NCBI GenBank assembly: GCA_965224415.1 | Contig: CBDCZB010000004.1 | Span: 992,001 to 1,056,000, forward strand | Source of the DNA: DAOUJI01 sp965224415 | GTDB taxonomy: Bacteria > Chloroflexota > Dehalococcoidia > Lucifugimonadales > JAGWBF01 | Length of the DNA: 64,000 bases | Direction of reading: 5' to 3' | Shown: positions 1 to 9,629 of the stretch, in pieces | How the letters are laid out: every line of letters starts with the position of its first letter | Position numbering within the stretch: position 1 is the first letter of the stretch | Position numbers and translations under genes: made by a program | The notes under the pieces: generated by a model | What the model was told of the DNA's origin: nothing | Database searches by the model: none | The model's input: the letters and a program-made list of their open reading frames with translations, nothing else

Positions 1-8
1 AGTTGCGG

Positions 9-1001
9 CTATTCATTATAGGATTGGCCTAGTGCGTGGTCAAGGAACGCGGCTAGTTCGGTATCGCTTAGCACTCGTTCAGCAGGACGGCTAGCTACCC
101 ATCGACTTTTGGGTGTCTTTTTCACAAGGCGCAAGAGTTTGGTCGAAACCAAAAGTTCGGCGATGTTGTGGACTATCCAGTAATCTCCAAGGTTTCTCAT
201 CCATGCGATAGCCGACACGTCTCCGACAGGAGTCTCCCGCAGTTTATATTCACATCCAACTCTTTTGACTTTACCCGGTGTGTTTTTGGTCTCATGTCCT
301 AGATTTGTAAGCTTGCTGTCATCAACCCAATCGAATCTAGACGCACCCGACCATCCCCCCAAAGCAGAAATGCTGCACTTTACTTCGGCCGTCTTGCGGA
401 CAATCGGGTCGTTTTCTAATTCAGATTCGATCTCTGTTACGGCCACCAGTTGCTGAATGTATTGTTCTTGTTGTGTAGGATTCAGTCCCGCAATGGCATC
501 CGAGTTTGCGTCAAGTGAGGATTGGATACGCTCGCGGATGTCCCTTTTGAAAAGCTCCCTCCCTATGAGCCCATCCACAATAGTTAAGTTGATGTCTAGG
601 TCTAGTTCCTCGAATTCTTCTGACGCTACAACATAGTAAGGGAAGAAGTTCTTCATCGCATACTGAAGTTTATAGTCGAACTTCCACTTGCGGTATTGGT
701 CGCTCGTTTTACAAACTTCAACGTACTGCACACCAGTGCTGAAACCTTTGCCCAAGCCATCGAAGTCAATGGCAAGAAGGGGGTTGCCCCGCTTGGTGCA
801 AAGCACATAATCGATGCTCGTCTTATAGAAAAAGTCGTTTGAGGTCTTCACGGTGTCATCTGGTTCGAATAACGCTGAGAAGGGAAATTGAGGGAGTAAC
901 CTGTATTCCTCTCCCAACATGGACTCAATGGACTCGAATCCCCGTTTTTCGCCATTGCTGCCAAATATAGACTTTTTTACTGCCACTGCTACCACACTCA
1001 A
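9..1001 (-). CDS. DUF2726-like protein, possible nuclease fold
   Basis: About 330 residues. The central part (roughly residues 30-125) has the look of DUF2726: a run IDYVLC, a short turn, then NPLLAIDFDG, followed by a Lys-rich helix and a strand ending PYYVVAS. In PD-(D/E)XK-like folds the acidic pair would be Asp64 and Asp79 or Asp81, but the usual Glu and Lys are not clear, so nuclease activity is only a guess. The C-terminal half (residues 150-330) is not recognised. The first codon is TTG with no convincing ribosome site; GTG codons three and six codons in, or Met28, are alternatives. It lies alone, and the 228 bases to sucD show nothing I can identify. Confidence 0.55.
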   Translation of the reverse strand: MSVVAVAVKKSIFGSNGEKRGFESIESMLGEEYRLLPQFPFSALFEPDDTVKTSNDFFYKTSIDYVLCTKRGNPLLAIDFDGLGKGFSTGVQYVEVCKTSDQYRKWKFDYKLQYAMKNFFPYYVVASEEFEELDLDINLTIVDGLIGRELFKRDIRERIQSSLDANSDAIAGLNPTQQEQYIQQLVAVTEIESELENDPIVRKTAEVKCSISALGGWSGASRFDWVDDSKLTNLGHETKNTPGKVKRVGCEYKLRETPVGDVSAIAWMRNLGDYWIVHNIAELLVSTKLLRLVKKTPKSRWVASRPAERVLSDTELAAFLDHALGQSYNE

Positions 1002-1229
1002 AAAGTTGCTTATCGCTTACAGAGCGTTGGAATTGGGGGGCAAGGAAAAATCCAATTCTCAACCCCGTTACTGCCAACGTCGCGCACTCCCCCTAAGCGA
1101 TTGATTCAGGGTCACTCTATTCCTGTATGTTGAACTGAGATATCAATGAAAATCAAGAGCAAACTGTGGAAGGGCGTCAAGAAAGTGCATTCTCTGGGGT
1201 ACCGGGGAAAGTCGGGCGCGTCCTGACGC

Positions 1230-2111
1230 CTACGGAATGGGCAGGATTTGCTTCACGGTTGCGCCTATGGCGGCAGGGGAGGGGATGATGGCGGCGCCCG
1301 CCTCTTCGAAAGCTCGTATCTTGGCGGCGGCAGTGGCCGCCTCCCCAGTGATGATGGCTCCAGCGTGGCCCATCCTCTTTCCCGGAGGGGCGGTGACTCC
1401 GGCCACCAGCGCAGCCACCGGCTTGTTGAAGTGGTCGGCGATATATTCGGCGGCTTCCTGTTCCATGGTCCCGCCTATCTCTCCAATCAGCGCCACGGCG
1501 TCGGTTTCCGGGTCGTCGTTGAACAGCTTGAGGACATCCACGAAACTTGAGCCGACAAGAGGGTCGCCGCCTATTCCGACGCAGGTTGACTGCCCCATTC
1601 CCAATGCCGTGAGCTGGGACACGGCCTCATAGGTAAGCGTGCCGCTCCTGGAAACCACCCCAACCCTGCCCGGAGTGTGTATGGAAGCGGGCATAATGCC
1701 CAGCTTGCACCGTTCGCCCGGAGAAATCACGCCTGGGCAGTTCGGGCCAATGAGGATGACCCCGCGCCTGTCCAGGTAGCGGAGGACCTTCACCATATCC
1801 AGGGCAGTCATGCCCTCAGTTATGCAGATAACCAGCTTTATTCCGCCGTCGGCAGCTTCCAGAATGGCGTCAGTGGCGAACATGGCCGGCACGAAGATCA
1901 TTGACGTGTCGGCCTGTTCCTCCCTCACGGCCCTCTCAACTGAGTTGAATACTGGAATTTTGTCTTCGAAGAGCTGCCCTCCCCTTCCGGGGGTTACTCC
2001 GGCGACAATGTTAGTGCCGTATTCGAGGCAGGCGCTGGCGTGGTAGCTGCCTTCGTTGCCGGTTATTCCCTGGACGATGGCGCGGGTGTTGTCCCCAATC
2101 AGTATGCTCAC
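1230..2111 (-). CDS. sucD: succinyl-CoA (or malyl-CoA) synthetase alpha subunit
   Basis: Alpha subunit of the ADP/GDP-forming acyl-CoA ligase that joins succinate (or malate) to CoA through a phosphohistidine. An N-terminal CoA-binding Rossmann domain (VQGITGNEGSYH, residues 14-25) is followed by the ligase domain. The phosphohistidine is His249 in GHAGAIITG. The 293-residue length is normal. The start is GTG, overlapping the sucC stop by four bases (GTGA), a sign of translational coupling. It is the last gene of the garR-sucC-sucD unit. Sequence alone does not separate succinate ligase from malate thiokinase (MtkA/B), and the neighbouring glycolate/tartronate-type genes make malate a fair alternative. 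Confidence 0.92.
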   Translation of the reverse strand: MSILIGDNTRAIVQGITGNEGSYHASACLEYGTNIVAGVTPGRGGQLFEDKIPVFNSVERAVREEQADTSMIFVPAMFATDAILEAADGGIKLVICITEGMTALDMVKVLRYLDRRGVILIGPNCPGVISPGERCKLGIMPASIHTPGRVGVVSRSGTLTYEAVSQLTALGMGQSTCVGIGGDPLVGSSFVDVLKLFNDDPETDAVALIGEIGGTMEQEAAEYIADHFNKPVAALVAGVTAPPGKRMGHAGAIITGEAATAAAKIRAFEEAGAAIIPSPAAIGATVKQILPIP

Positions 2112-3301
2112 GCCCCGGCGCCTCTCCCGCCCGGGGAATTTGGGGTTGACAACGCATCCCGTATACAGTCGGCCAACTCCGCCAGGGTTTCGGCGAAGGT
2201 GACGTTGAGGCCCGACTCCTTGAGTATCGCCTTTCCCTCCTCCACGTTAGTGCCCAACATACGCACCAGCAGAGGCAGGTCGGCACTGGCGTCGCGGTAG
2301 CCCTGCACGATTCCTCTCGCGGCCAGGTCGCAGTGGAGAATGCCCCCGAATATGTTCACCAGGACCGACTTCACCTGGGGGTCGGAGAGCATTATTCCCA
2401 ACGCCTGGGCGACCTTCTCCTCGCTGGCGCCTCCTCCTACGTCCAGGAAGTTGGCAGGGCGGCCCCCCGCAGTCCTGACCACGTCCATGGTGGCCATGGC
2501 CAATCCGGCGCCGTTCACCAGGCAGGCCACATCTCCGTCCAGCTTGACGTAGGAGATTTGGTGTTCCTGCGCCTGGGCTTCCAAGGGGTCTTCCTGGTTG
2601 GGGTCCCTCAACCCTCTGAGCTTTGGATGGCGGGCCAATGCGTCGTCTTCCAGGTTTATCTTTGCGTCCAGCGCGAAGATTCGGCCCTCGGAATTCACCG
2701 CCAGGGGATTGACCTCCACTAGGGAACAGTCGTTCTCTGTGAAAACACGGTAGAGGTCCTCCATGATTTGCACGGCTGTCCTGAACTGGGGCCGGGGCAG
2801 TTCCAAAAATCGGCAAATGCGGCGCCCCTGGAAGGGCTGGAGTCCCACCAACGGGTCCACGCCCTCGGTGTGTATCTTAGAAGGGGTCTCCGCGGCCACT
2901 TGCTCAATGTCCATGCCGCCAAAAGCACTGGCGATGAAAACCGGGCCGCGGAAGTTCCGGTCCACGGTGACGGACAGATAGAACTCCGTCACCAGAGTCT
3001 CCGCCTCCTCTACCAGCAGCTTTTCCACAGGAACCCCGTCGGGGCCCGTTTGGGGCGTCACGAGACGTTGTCCGATAAGGTCTGCCGCCGCAGCCTTGGC
3101 CTCTTCGGGGCCGTTCACGATCCTTATTCCGCCGCCTTTGCCGCGCCCTCCGGCGTGGACCTGGGCTTTTACAACGACCCGTCCACCCAATCGCCGAGCG
3201 GCTTCGGCGGCCTCTTCAGGGGACGAAACGACCTCTCCCCTGGGTATGGGGATGCCGTAGCGGGCGAAAATCTCTTTCGCCTGGTATTCGTGGATTTTCA
3301 T
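2108..3301 (-). CDS. sucC: succinyl-CoA (or malyl-CoA) synthetase beta subunit
   Basis: Beta subunit with an N-terminal ATP-grasp domain (MKIHEYQAKEIFARYGIP at the start, VVVKAQVHAGGRGKGGG near residue 45) and a C-terminal ligase domain (NGAGLAMATMD, FLDVGGGAS, then LVNIFGGI). The 397-residue length is typical. It binds nucleotide and phosphorylates the alpha-subunit histidine. It starts only three bases after the garR stop and overlaps sucD, so the three genes are surely co-transcribed. It acts in the TCA cycle if succinate-specific; the companion garR hints at a C2/C3 hydroxyacid route, in which case the substrate could be malate. Confidence 0.92.
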   Translation of the reverse strand: MKIHEYQAKEIFARYGIPIPRGEVVSSPEEAAEAARRLGGRVVVKAQVHAGGRGKGGGIRIVNGPEEAKAAAADLIGQRLVTPQTGPDGVPVEKLLVEEAETLVTEFYLSVTVDRNFRGPVFIASAFGGMDIEQVAAETPSKIHTEGVDPLVGLQPFQGRRICRFLELPRPQFRTAVQIMEDLYRVFTENDCSLVEVNPLAVNSEGRIFALDAKINLEDDALARHPKLRGLRDPNQEDPLEAQAQEHQISYVKLDGDVACLVNGAGLAMATMDVVRTAGGRPANFLDVGGGASEEKVAQALGIMLSDPQVKSVLVNIFGGILHCDLAARGIVQGYRDASADLPLLVRMLGTNVEEGKAILKESGLNVTFAETLAELADCIRDALSTPNSPGGRGAGA

Positions 3302-3304
3302 TCA

Positions 3305-4213
3305 TTAACCTTCCAGGGTGGACGCGTTTCTGGCCTCAACCCCCGCCAGGTCTTCCAGGAAAGTCGCTATGGCCGAATGGTCCTTTTCGCCAAGCCCTTT
3401 GTTGATAAGAGCGCCCAGCATCTGCTGCACCAGACCGGTCACAGGAAGCGGGACTCCCAGGTCTTTGCCGGTCAGCAAGGCGTTGTGAAGGTCCTTCTGA
3501 TGGAGCCTGATTCGAAACCCCGGGTCGAAGGCGCCGTTCATAATCAACGGTGCTTTGGCCTCCATGACCGCGCTTCCAGCCAGGCCTCCCCGTATGGCGT
3601 TGAAGACCAGGTCCGGGTCGATTCCGGCCTTCTTCGCCAATACCAACGCTTCTCCAAGGGCCTCGATGTTGGCCGCTACGATAATCTGGTTCGCCAGCTT
3701 CACCGTATTGCCTGCCCCCACCTGCCCCACTCGCACGATGGAAGTGCCCATGCACTCCAGGAGCGGTTTGCAACGCTCGAACGTCTCTTCCTTGCCCCCC
3801 ACCATAATGGCCAGAGTGCCGTCGACGGCTCTTGGTTCGCCGCCGCTGACCGGGGCGTCCAGCATGTCCACACCCGCTTTTTCGGCCTCGGCGGCTATCT
3901 TGATTGACACCAAGGGAGCTATGGAACTCATGTCTATTATGACCGAGCCCTGCCTGGCTCCCTCGAGGACGCCGTCCTTGCCCAGAATCACATCTTCCGA
4001 GTCGGCGGAGTCCGGCAGCATGGTGATCACGATGTCGGCCCGCGACGCCGCCTCAGCGGAAGTGGAAGCCCTAGAAGCTCCTTCAGCCGCCAACTCCTCG
4101 ACCGGCTCAGTGTTCCGGTTGTGGACAACGAGGGAATGGCCCGCCTTCATCAAGTTGCGGGCCATGGGCTTTCCCATGATTCCAAGACCAATGAATCCTA
4201 TGTTAGAGGCCAT
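3305..4213 (-). CDS. garR: 2-hydroxy-3-oxopropionate (tartronate semialdehyde) reductase family
   Basis: NAD(P)-dependent beta-hydroxyacid dehydrogenase. The Rossmann motif IGFIGLGIMGKPMARNL is at residues 5-21, the substrate-binding signature DAPVSGGEPRAVDGTLA at 119-135 and the catalytic Lys172 in GAGNTVKLANQ. The 302-residue length fits GarR/GlxR. It would reduce tartronate semialdehyde to glycerate; 3-hydroxyisobutyrate or related substrates are possible because the family is not separable by eye. It is the first gene of the garR-sucC-sucD unit. A 66-base gap separates it from the upstream Nudix gene on the same strand. Confidence 0.85.
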   Translation of the reverse strand: MASNIGFIGLGIMGKPMARNLMKAGHSLVVHNRNTEPVEELAAEGASRASTSAEAASRADIVITMLPDSADSEDVILGKDGVLEGARQGSVIIDMSSIAPLVSIKIAAEAEKAGVDMLDAPVSGGEPRAVDGTLAIMVGGKEETFERCKPLLECMGTSIVRVGQVGAGNTVKLANQIIVAANIEALGEALVLAKKAGIDPDLVFNAIRGGLAGSAVMEAKAPLIMNGAFDPGFRIRLHQKDLHNALLTGKDLGVPLPVTGLVQQMLGALINKGLGEKDHSAIATFLEDLAGVEARNASTLEG

Positions 4214-4279
4214 TGCTGAGACGCCTCCTCAGACCCTCGAATGGGGCCCGCAACATTATTAAAGGACAGGGGGCAACTG

Positions 4280-4798
4280 TCAACGAATGGAGCTTGACTT
4301 AACGGCTTGTTCTCGATGACTTTTCCAGTCCTCGAGGACTGTCGCATCCCTTTCGAAAGCCAATTCAGGGAGGTCTTCCACGCTGAAGAACCGGGCGTCG
4401 GAGGCTTCTTCCCCAGGCGTGAGTACGCCGCCTACAATGACGGAATCATAGACCACCAGAATCACGGGATGGCCTGCTTGCGAGTAAACACCCACCACGC
4501 CTTCGACGTGCACCTCAAGCCCGGTTTCCTCCATTACCTCCCGCTCCGCGGCGCGGCCCACTTCCTCGCCCCTGTCCACGTAGCCTCCCGGCAGGCTCCA
4601 GAGTCCCATGCCCGGCTCTAAAGTCCGTCTGATGAACAGGACATTTCCGCCCTGTTCGACCACCGCCACGGCGGTCACCTTGGGGTCATAGTAAACGACC
4701 TTCCCGCAGCTTGGGCATACAGGGCGCTCTTTCCCTTGGGTCTCTTTCCATTCCAGGGCATGAGCGCACCTGGGACAGTATTTCTCTTGGTCCATCAT
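4280..4798 (-). CDS. Nudix hydrolase with N-terminal zinc ribbon
   Basis: 172 residues. An N-terminal zinc ribbon uses Cys8, Cys11, Cys28 and Cys31 (CPRC and CPSC), followed by the Nudix domain with a complete box GYVDRGEEVGRAAEREVMEE. The architecture resembles the NudC/ADP-ribose pyrophosphatase branch that cleaves X-linked nucleoside diphosphates, but the NADH-pyrophosphatase signature after the box is not obvious, so the substrate is unknown. Two adjacent Met codons could start it. It diverges from the FAD/Fe-S dehydrogenase, with 138 bases between the two starts. Confidence 0.87.
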   Translation of the reverse strand: MMDQEKYCPRCAHALEWKETQGKERPVCPSCGKVVYYDPKVTAVAVVEQGGNVLFIRRTLEPGMGLWSLPGGYVDRGEEVGRAAEREVMEETGLEVHVEGVVGVYSQAGHPVILVVYDSVIVGGVLTPGEEASDARFFSVEDLPELAFERDATVLEDWKSHREQAVKSSSIR

Positions 4799-4936
4799 GC
4801 GCCCCTTAGAATATCACGACGCTGGCGCCAGCGCACCGTTATGACAAGCTCGAATGAGGGCTCGGCATCCCCCGGCACGTTGAAGCCAGGGGCAGCATCG
4901 GCTAAAGTAGGACACAGCCTACCAAAGGAAGCAGGG

Positions 4937-7858
4937 ATGGCCTCATCCGGACAACCTTCAAACCAAGCTACCCGGGCCCGAGTCGCCGACCGTCAAGAGC
5001 TGGCGAACGAGCTTCGTAAACGGGTCTCCGGCGAAGTCCGGTTCGATCCCTTCTCCCGCTACCTCTACAGCACCGACGCGTCCATGTATCAGATGGACCC
5101 TGTGGGAGTGGTGGTTCCCCGAAACGTGGAGGACGTGCTGGCGGTCATGGAAGTGGCCTCCCAGCACAAGACGCCCGTATTGCCCAGGTGCGGCGGCACA
5201 AGCCTGGCGGGGCAGACGGTGAACCACGCCATCGTAATGGACTTCACCAAGTACATGAGCCGAGTCATCGCTCTCAACGAGGAAGAGGGCTGGGCCAGGG
5301 TTGAGCCAGGAATCGTCCTGGATGAGTTGAACCGCATCGCCGCGCCCTTCGGCTTGAAGTACGCTCCCGACCCCACGACGTCCAACAGGGCTTGCGTGGG
5401 CGGAGGCATCGGAAACAACACCTGCGGCTCCCATTCGGTGGTCTACGGCAAGACCATAGACCATATCATGGAACTCCGCACCATACTCTCCGACGGAAGC
5501 CAGGCCCATTTCAGGCCCTTAGACCAGGGGGAACTGGAGTCCAAGCTCTCCGGAGACAGTCTGGAATCTAGTCTATACCGGGATGTGCTGCGCATCGGAC
5601 GGGAAAACCGGGACGAGGTCCTGGCTCGATACCCCCAAATCATGCGCCGGGTCAGTGGATATAACCTGGATGATTTTATCGATCCCGGCGCTCAGGTGAA
5701 CATGTCCCGGATGATCGTGGGGTCCGAGGGAACCCTGTGCGTGGTCACCGAGGCAAAAGTGAACCTGGTGCCCGTGCCACACCATAAGGGTCTCGCCGTC
5801 GTCCATTTCGATGACGTAGTGGAGGCGTGCGACGCCACATGGGAGATTCTGAGGCACAACCCCGCCGCCGTGGAGATGATAGGCCGGATGATATTGGACC
5901 GCTGCCGCGAGTCCCTGGGTTCGGCCCGTCTGATGGACTTCGTGGAAGGCTCCCCGGATGCCCTTCTGGTTGTCGAACTCACAGGTGAGTCCGAGGAAGA
6001 AGTCGTCTCGAAGCTGAGCGACCTCCGCTCCGACATGGCCAGGAAGGGATTGGGGTACACCTGCCTGAACATCCTCGAACCCTCGGAACAGGCCAAGGTG
6101 TGGGCGTTGAGAAGCTCCGGCTTAGGTCTGCTGATGAGCGCAAGAGGAGACTCGAAACCCCTGGCCTACGTCGAGGACACGGCGGTGGACCCTCAGAAGT
6201 TGGGGGCGTTCATCAAGCGGTTCGACGAAATCGTCAAGGCTCACGACACCGAGGCCGCCTATTACGGCCACGCCAGCGTTGGATGCCTCCACGTCCGCCC
6301 CTTGGTCAACCTTAAAACTTCTGACGGGACAGACAAGATGGTGTCCCTGGCTAGTGAAATCAGTGATCTAACGCTTGAGTTTGGAGGCTCTCTCAGCGGA
6401 GAGCACGGGGACGGCATTGTACGCGGTGTCTGGAACGAGAAGATGTTCGGAAGCCAGCTGTACCAGGCTTTTCGCGAAGTGAAGCAGGCGTTCGACCCCC
6501 ACAACGTCATGAACCCCGGGAAAATCGTAGACTGCCCGCCCATGACCGAAAACCTCCGCATCAGCCCCGAGTACAAGGCCGCTCAGCCCGAAACGACGCT
6601 GGACTTCTCCAAGGACTTTGGCTACGCCGCCGCCGCCGAGATGTGCAACGGCATGGGCGCCTGCCGCAAGGCGACAGGAACCATGTGCCCCTCGTACATG
6701 GTGACGAGAGAAGAAGAACACTCCACCCGTGGCAGGGCCAACCTGCTGCGGGGCGTCCTGTCCGGGGCTCTGCCCCAGCATGGGTTGGACAGCAAACGGC
6801 TCTACGAGGCAATGGACCTGTGCCTTGAGTGCAAGGGCTGCAAGGCCGAGTGCCAGACGGGCGTGGACATGGCCAAGATGAAGTACGAGTTCCTAGACCA
6901 CTACAACCGCTCCCACGGGATTTCTCTGCGCACCAGGGCGTTCGCAAACATCAATACGTTGAGCCGCCTGGGATCGCGCATAGCCCCCTTGGTCAACCTG
7001 GCGTCCGGGTTCCCTCTCAGCCGCTTGATTCTCAGCAAGCTCATGGGAGTGCACCCCAACAGGTCCCTCCCCAGACTGGCTTCCAAGACGTTCCCCGCGT
7101 GGGCCAAGTCTCGCCGACCCAACACAGACGGCCGAAACGGCAGCGTCGTCCTGTTCAATGACACGTTCATGGACTACAACTACCCGGGCGTGGGCATAGC
7201 TGCGGTGGAGATTCTGGAAGCGGCGGGATTCAATGTCATCCCGGCCAACCCCGTGTGTTGCGGGAGGCCGATGATTTCCAAGGGACTTCTATCCAAGGCA
7301 AAGGACAACGCCCGGCGAAACGTGGACTTGCTCTACCCCTACGCGCGAGACGGCATTCCCATCGTCGGCTGTGAGCCCAGTTGCCTGCTGACTCTCAAGG
7401 ACGAATGTCCCGACCTGCTGACCGACGACAAGGCCGACGCGGTGGCCGCCAACAGCTTCCTAATAGACGATTTCCTTGCAGGGTTGAAGTCAGAGGGGCG
7501 CCTGGAACTGGACTTCGGCGACCTGAGCAAGAAGGTGTTGTTCCACGGCCACTGCCACCAGAAAGCCCTAACGGGCACCGCCAACGCAATGGCCGCCCTC
7601 CGGCTTGCTCCGGGGTATGAGGTCCAGGAAGTCAACTCCGGCTGCTGCGGTATGGCCGGGTCATTCGGATACGAGAAGGAACACTACGACGTGTCCATGG
7701 CCGTGGGAAGGCAGACTCTGTTCCCGGCTGTGGAGTCCAAGGGCCCCGATTGGGAGGTGGCGGTTATGGGAGTGTCCTGCCGACAGCAGATAGAGCACGC
7801 TACGGGCAGGAAGGCCAGGCATCTCGTAGAGGTCCTAAGGGATGCCCTTCCCCGATAG
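4937..7858 (+). CDS. FAD-linked and Fe-S-binding 2-hydroxyacid dehydrogenase (YdiJ-like fusion)
   Basis: 973-residue membrane-associated type dehydrogenase fusing a GlcD-like flavoprotein to a GlcF-like iron-sulfur part. The PCMH-type FAD domain has PRCGGTSLAGQTVNHAIVMD near residue 80, followed by the FAD-oxidase C domain (GEHGDGIVRG). Two ferredoxin-type clusters follow (CNGMGACRK...TMCPS and CLECKGCKAEC), then two CCG domains (NPVCCGRPM and NSGCCGMAGSFG). This is the layout of D-2-hydroxyglutarate/D-lactate dehydrogenases such as YdiJ. The open frame extends upstream, but ATG 4937 has an AAAGGAAG ribosome site and avoids overlapping the divergent Nudix gene; ATG 4841 is the alternative. 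It would oxidise a D-2-hydroxyacid and pass electrons to the quinone pool. Confidence 0.9.
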   Translation: MASSGQPSNQATRARVADRQELANELRKRVSGEVRFDPFSRYLYSTDASMYQMDPVGVVVPRNVEDVLAVMEVASQHKTPVLPRCGGTSLAGQTVNHAIVMDFTKYMSRVIALNEEEGWARVEPGIVLDELNRIAAPFGLKYAPDPTTSNRACVGGGIGNNTCGSHSVVYGKTIDHIMELRTILSDGSQAHFRPLDQGELESKLSGDSLESSLYRDVLRIGRENRDEVLARYPQIMRRVSGYNLDDFIDPGAQVNMSRMIVGSEGTLCVVTEAKVNLVPVPHHKGLAVVHFDDVVEACDATWEILRHNPAAVEMIGRMILDRCRESLGSARLMDFVEGSPDALLVVELTGESEEEVVSKLSDLRSDMARKGLGYTCLNILEPSEQAKVWALRSSGLGLLMSARGDSKPLAYVEDTAVDPQKLGAFIKRFDEIVKAHDTEAAYYGHASVGCLHVRPLVNLKTSDGTDKMVSLASEISDLTLEFGGSLSGEHGDGIVRGVWNEKMFGSQLYQAFREVKQAFDPHNVMNPGKIVDCPPMTENLRISPEYKAAQPETTLDFSKDFGYAAAAEMCNGMGACRKATGTMCPSYMVTREEEHSTRGRANLLRGVLSGALPQHGLDSKRLYEAMDLCLECKGCKAECQTGVDMAKMKYEFLDHYNRSHGISLRTRAFANINTLSRLGSRIAPLVNLASGFPLSRLILSKLMGVHPNRSLPRLASKTFPAWAKSRRPNTDGRNGSVVLFNDTFMDYNYPGVGIAAVEILEAAGFNVIPANPVCCGRPMISKGLLSKAKDNARRNVDLLYPYARDGIPIVGCEPSCLLTLKDECPDLLTDDKADAVAANSFLIDDFLAGLKSEGRLELDFGDLSKKVLFHGHCHQKALTGTANAMAALRLAPGYEVQEVNSGCCGMAGSFGYEKEHYDVSMAVGRQTLFPAVESKGPDWEVAVMGVSCRQQIEHATGRKARHLVEVLRDALPR

Positions 7859-7866
7859 CCGGGGGG

Positions 7867-9387
7867 CTACTGCTCCGGCGGGTCCGGCGTCGTTTCGTCA
7901 TAGAGCCAGGAATCGAACAGGCTGCCCAAGTCTTTGCCCGCAACCTCCTCTGCCACGGCGATAAAGTCCTCAGTGGTTACGTTGCCTCCGGCATAGCGGG
8001 ACACATACTCTCGCAGCGTCCTGAAAAACATGTCGTCGCCGACTTCCCCACGCAATGCGTGGAGGGCCATCGCTCCTCGGTCATAGACGGCTCCGCTGAA
8101 AAGGTTGCGGGAATCGGGGTCGGCCGGAGGGCCATAGTTAGGACGCCACATCTCTTCCCAGAATGAATCGAACACTCCTCCTCCGGACTTGTGGTCTTCC
8201 CACAGCCACTCGGCATAGACAGCGAATCCTTCGTTTAACCACACGTCTCGCCAAGACATGGGTGTAAGCAGGTTTCCAAACCATTGATGGGCCAACTCGT
8301 GGGCTACAACTCTGTCGCCGACCTCCTCCAGTATCCTGACTCCGTAGAGTGGTCTGGGTTGGGTTTCCAGCGCCGGCACTACACTACGACCCGTCAGGAA
8401 CGTCACGTCGACCACAACGGCTCCTGAGGAATCAAACGGATACGGCCCGAACACCTCGCTAAAATAATCGATGATCAAAGGAGTGTTATCCAAGCCCCTC
8501 CTTGCGTCTTCCCCTATCGATTCCTCCACAGAGTCAACCACAGATATTCCACCCGGGCTTTCCCTGACAACATCGTCAAACTGGGCTATGGCCAGAAACG
8601 CCAGGTAGCTGGCCATCTCATGGGCGCTTTCCCATACATAGGTTACGGTCTCGCCGTGGTCCATCGTCTCGATGAGTTCACCGTTCGACTCCACCTCGTA
8701 GGGTTCGGGTACCGTCACGATGAAGTTATACAAGGCTTTGTCCGACGGATGCTCGTTGACCGGGAACCAATGGGACGCTCCCCAGGGTTCACCATAGGCA
8801 ATTATCCCAGTCTCATACTTGATCCAGCCAATCAGCACATTGGTCCCCGGAACATGGCTAGGGAACGGATGGCCCTCGTATGACACCATAGCATTGAAGG
8901 CCGTTCCTTTAGGGATGGGCGCTGCCGGTCTTATTTTCATCTCGGAACCTGAGCGGGAGTGTTCGGCTGGCTGGCTGTCCACTTCGACCGCGGTCACCGT
9001 CAAACCGCGAAAGTCTAAATTGAATGTGGCGAGGTCCTGGGTTGCCTCGGCTTCGATTTGAGCGTGGGCCGAAATCGTGTTGGCTTCTACGTCTATGTCC
9101 AGGGTGACGGTGTAGCGGACAACGTCGTAACCTCCGTTGCCCAGACCAGGGAAGAGGGGATCGCCCAACCCTGCAGCCCCGGGACGAGCATCCAGAAGAG
9201 GCGTGGGCGTCGGCTGCACCGTCGGTGTAGCTGTCGGCGCCAGGGTCGGGGTGGCGGTAGGTTCGGGTGTCGGCGTGGGTGTCGCGTTGTCGTCACACCC
9301 AGAAAGCAGGATTGCCACCATCAAACATGACAGGCCAATCCACACTGTCCGTTGGACTGCTTTCATCAAGCCGAAAGCGAACGACAA
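7867..9387 (-). CDS. M1-family (aminopeptidase N-like) metallopeptidase lipoprotein
   Basis: Exported zinc peptidase. A signal peptide ends in a lipobox LLSGC, followed by a Thr/Pro repeat linker of about 35 residues, a beta-rich N-terminal M1 domain and the catalytic core VVAHELAHQWFGNLL (HEXXH), with the downstream zinc ligand in NEGFAVYAEWLW. The usual GXMEN exopeptidase motif is not seen; the matching strand reads ETQPRPLYG, so true aminopeptidase activity is uncertain. It lacks the long C-terminal helical domain of PepN. A TTG codon at 9387 has an AAGGAG site eight bases upstream; ATG 9366 lacks a clear site but would also give a normal signal peptide. It is convergent with the FAD/Fe-S gene, eight bases apart. 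Confidence 0.84.
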   Translation of the reverse strand: MSFAFGLMKAVQRTVWIGLSCLMVAILLSGCDDNATPTPTPEPTATPTLAPTATPTVQPTPTPLLDARPGAAGLGDPLFPGLGNGGYDVVRYTVTLDIDVEANTISAHAQIEAEATQDLATFNLDFRGLTVTAVEVDSQPAEHSRSGSEMKIRPAAPIPKGTAFNAMVSYEGHPFPSHVPGTNVLIGWIKYETGIIAYGEPWGASHWFPVNEHPSDKALYNFIVTVPEPYEVESNGELIETMDHGETVTYVWESAHEMASYLAFLAIAQFDDVVRESPGGISVVDSVEESIGEDARRGLDNTPLIIDYFSEVFGPYPFDSSGAVVVDVTFLTGRSVVPALETQPRPLYGVRILEEVGDRVVAHELAHQWFGNLLTPMSWRDVWLNEGFAVYAEWLWEDHKSGGGVFDSFWEEMWRPNYGPPADPDSRNLFSGAVYDRGAMALHALRGEVGDDMFFRTLREYVSRYAGGNVTTEDFIAVAEEVAGKDLGSLFDSWLYDETTPDPPEQ

Positions 9388-9629
9388 TTTGGGGTCTCCT
9401 TGGCGTGAGTGGATCGCTGCATAATATCCTACGGATGGCTGGGGTGACCGGTTTAGCTTAGGCGGAACGAAAGCTCCCCGTCCAAGCGGTCCAGGGCAGC
9501 CGTCGGTCCGGCTGCCCTTCTCCAACAATCAACCATCATCAACTATAATTAAAAGTAGAGCGACGCAACCCAATCCGACGCGCAACCTAGACGATAGCAT
9601 ACGAGCGGCACGAGAAGGGAGAGCCGACG

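Noticed and set aside
2768..3907. Long open frame on the plus strand (about 379 codons) opposite sucC and garR
   Set aside because: It is antisense to two well-supported genes, spans their junction and has no family motif; a GC-rich shadow frame.
4736..4936. Extended N-terminus of the FAD/Fe-S dehydrogenase
   Set aside because: It would overlap the divergent Nudix gene and lacks a ribosome site; ATG 4937 has AAAGGAAG and fits family length.
9494..9517. GC hairpin GGGCAGCC/GGCTGCCC upstream of the M1 peptidase gene
   Set aside because: No T-run and no gene end next to it; could be a leader structure but nothing else supports this.
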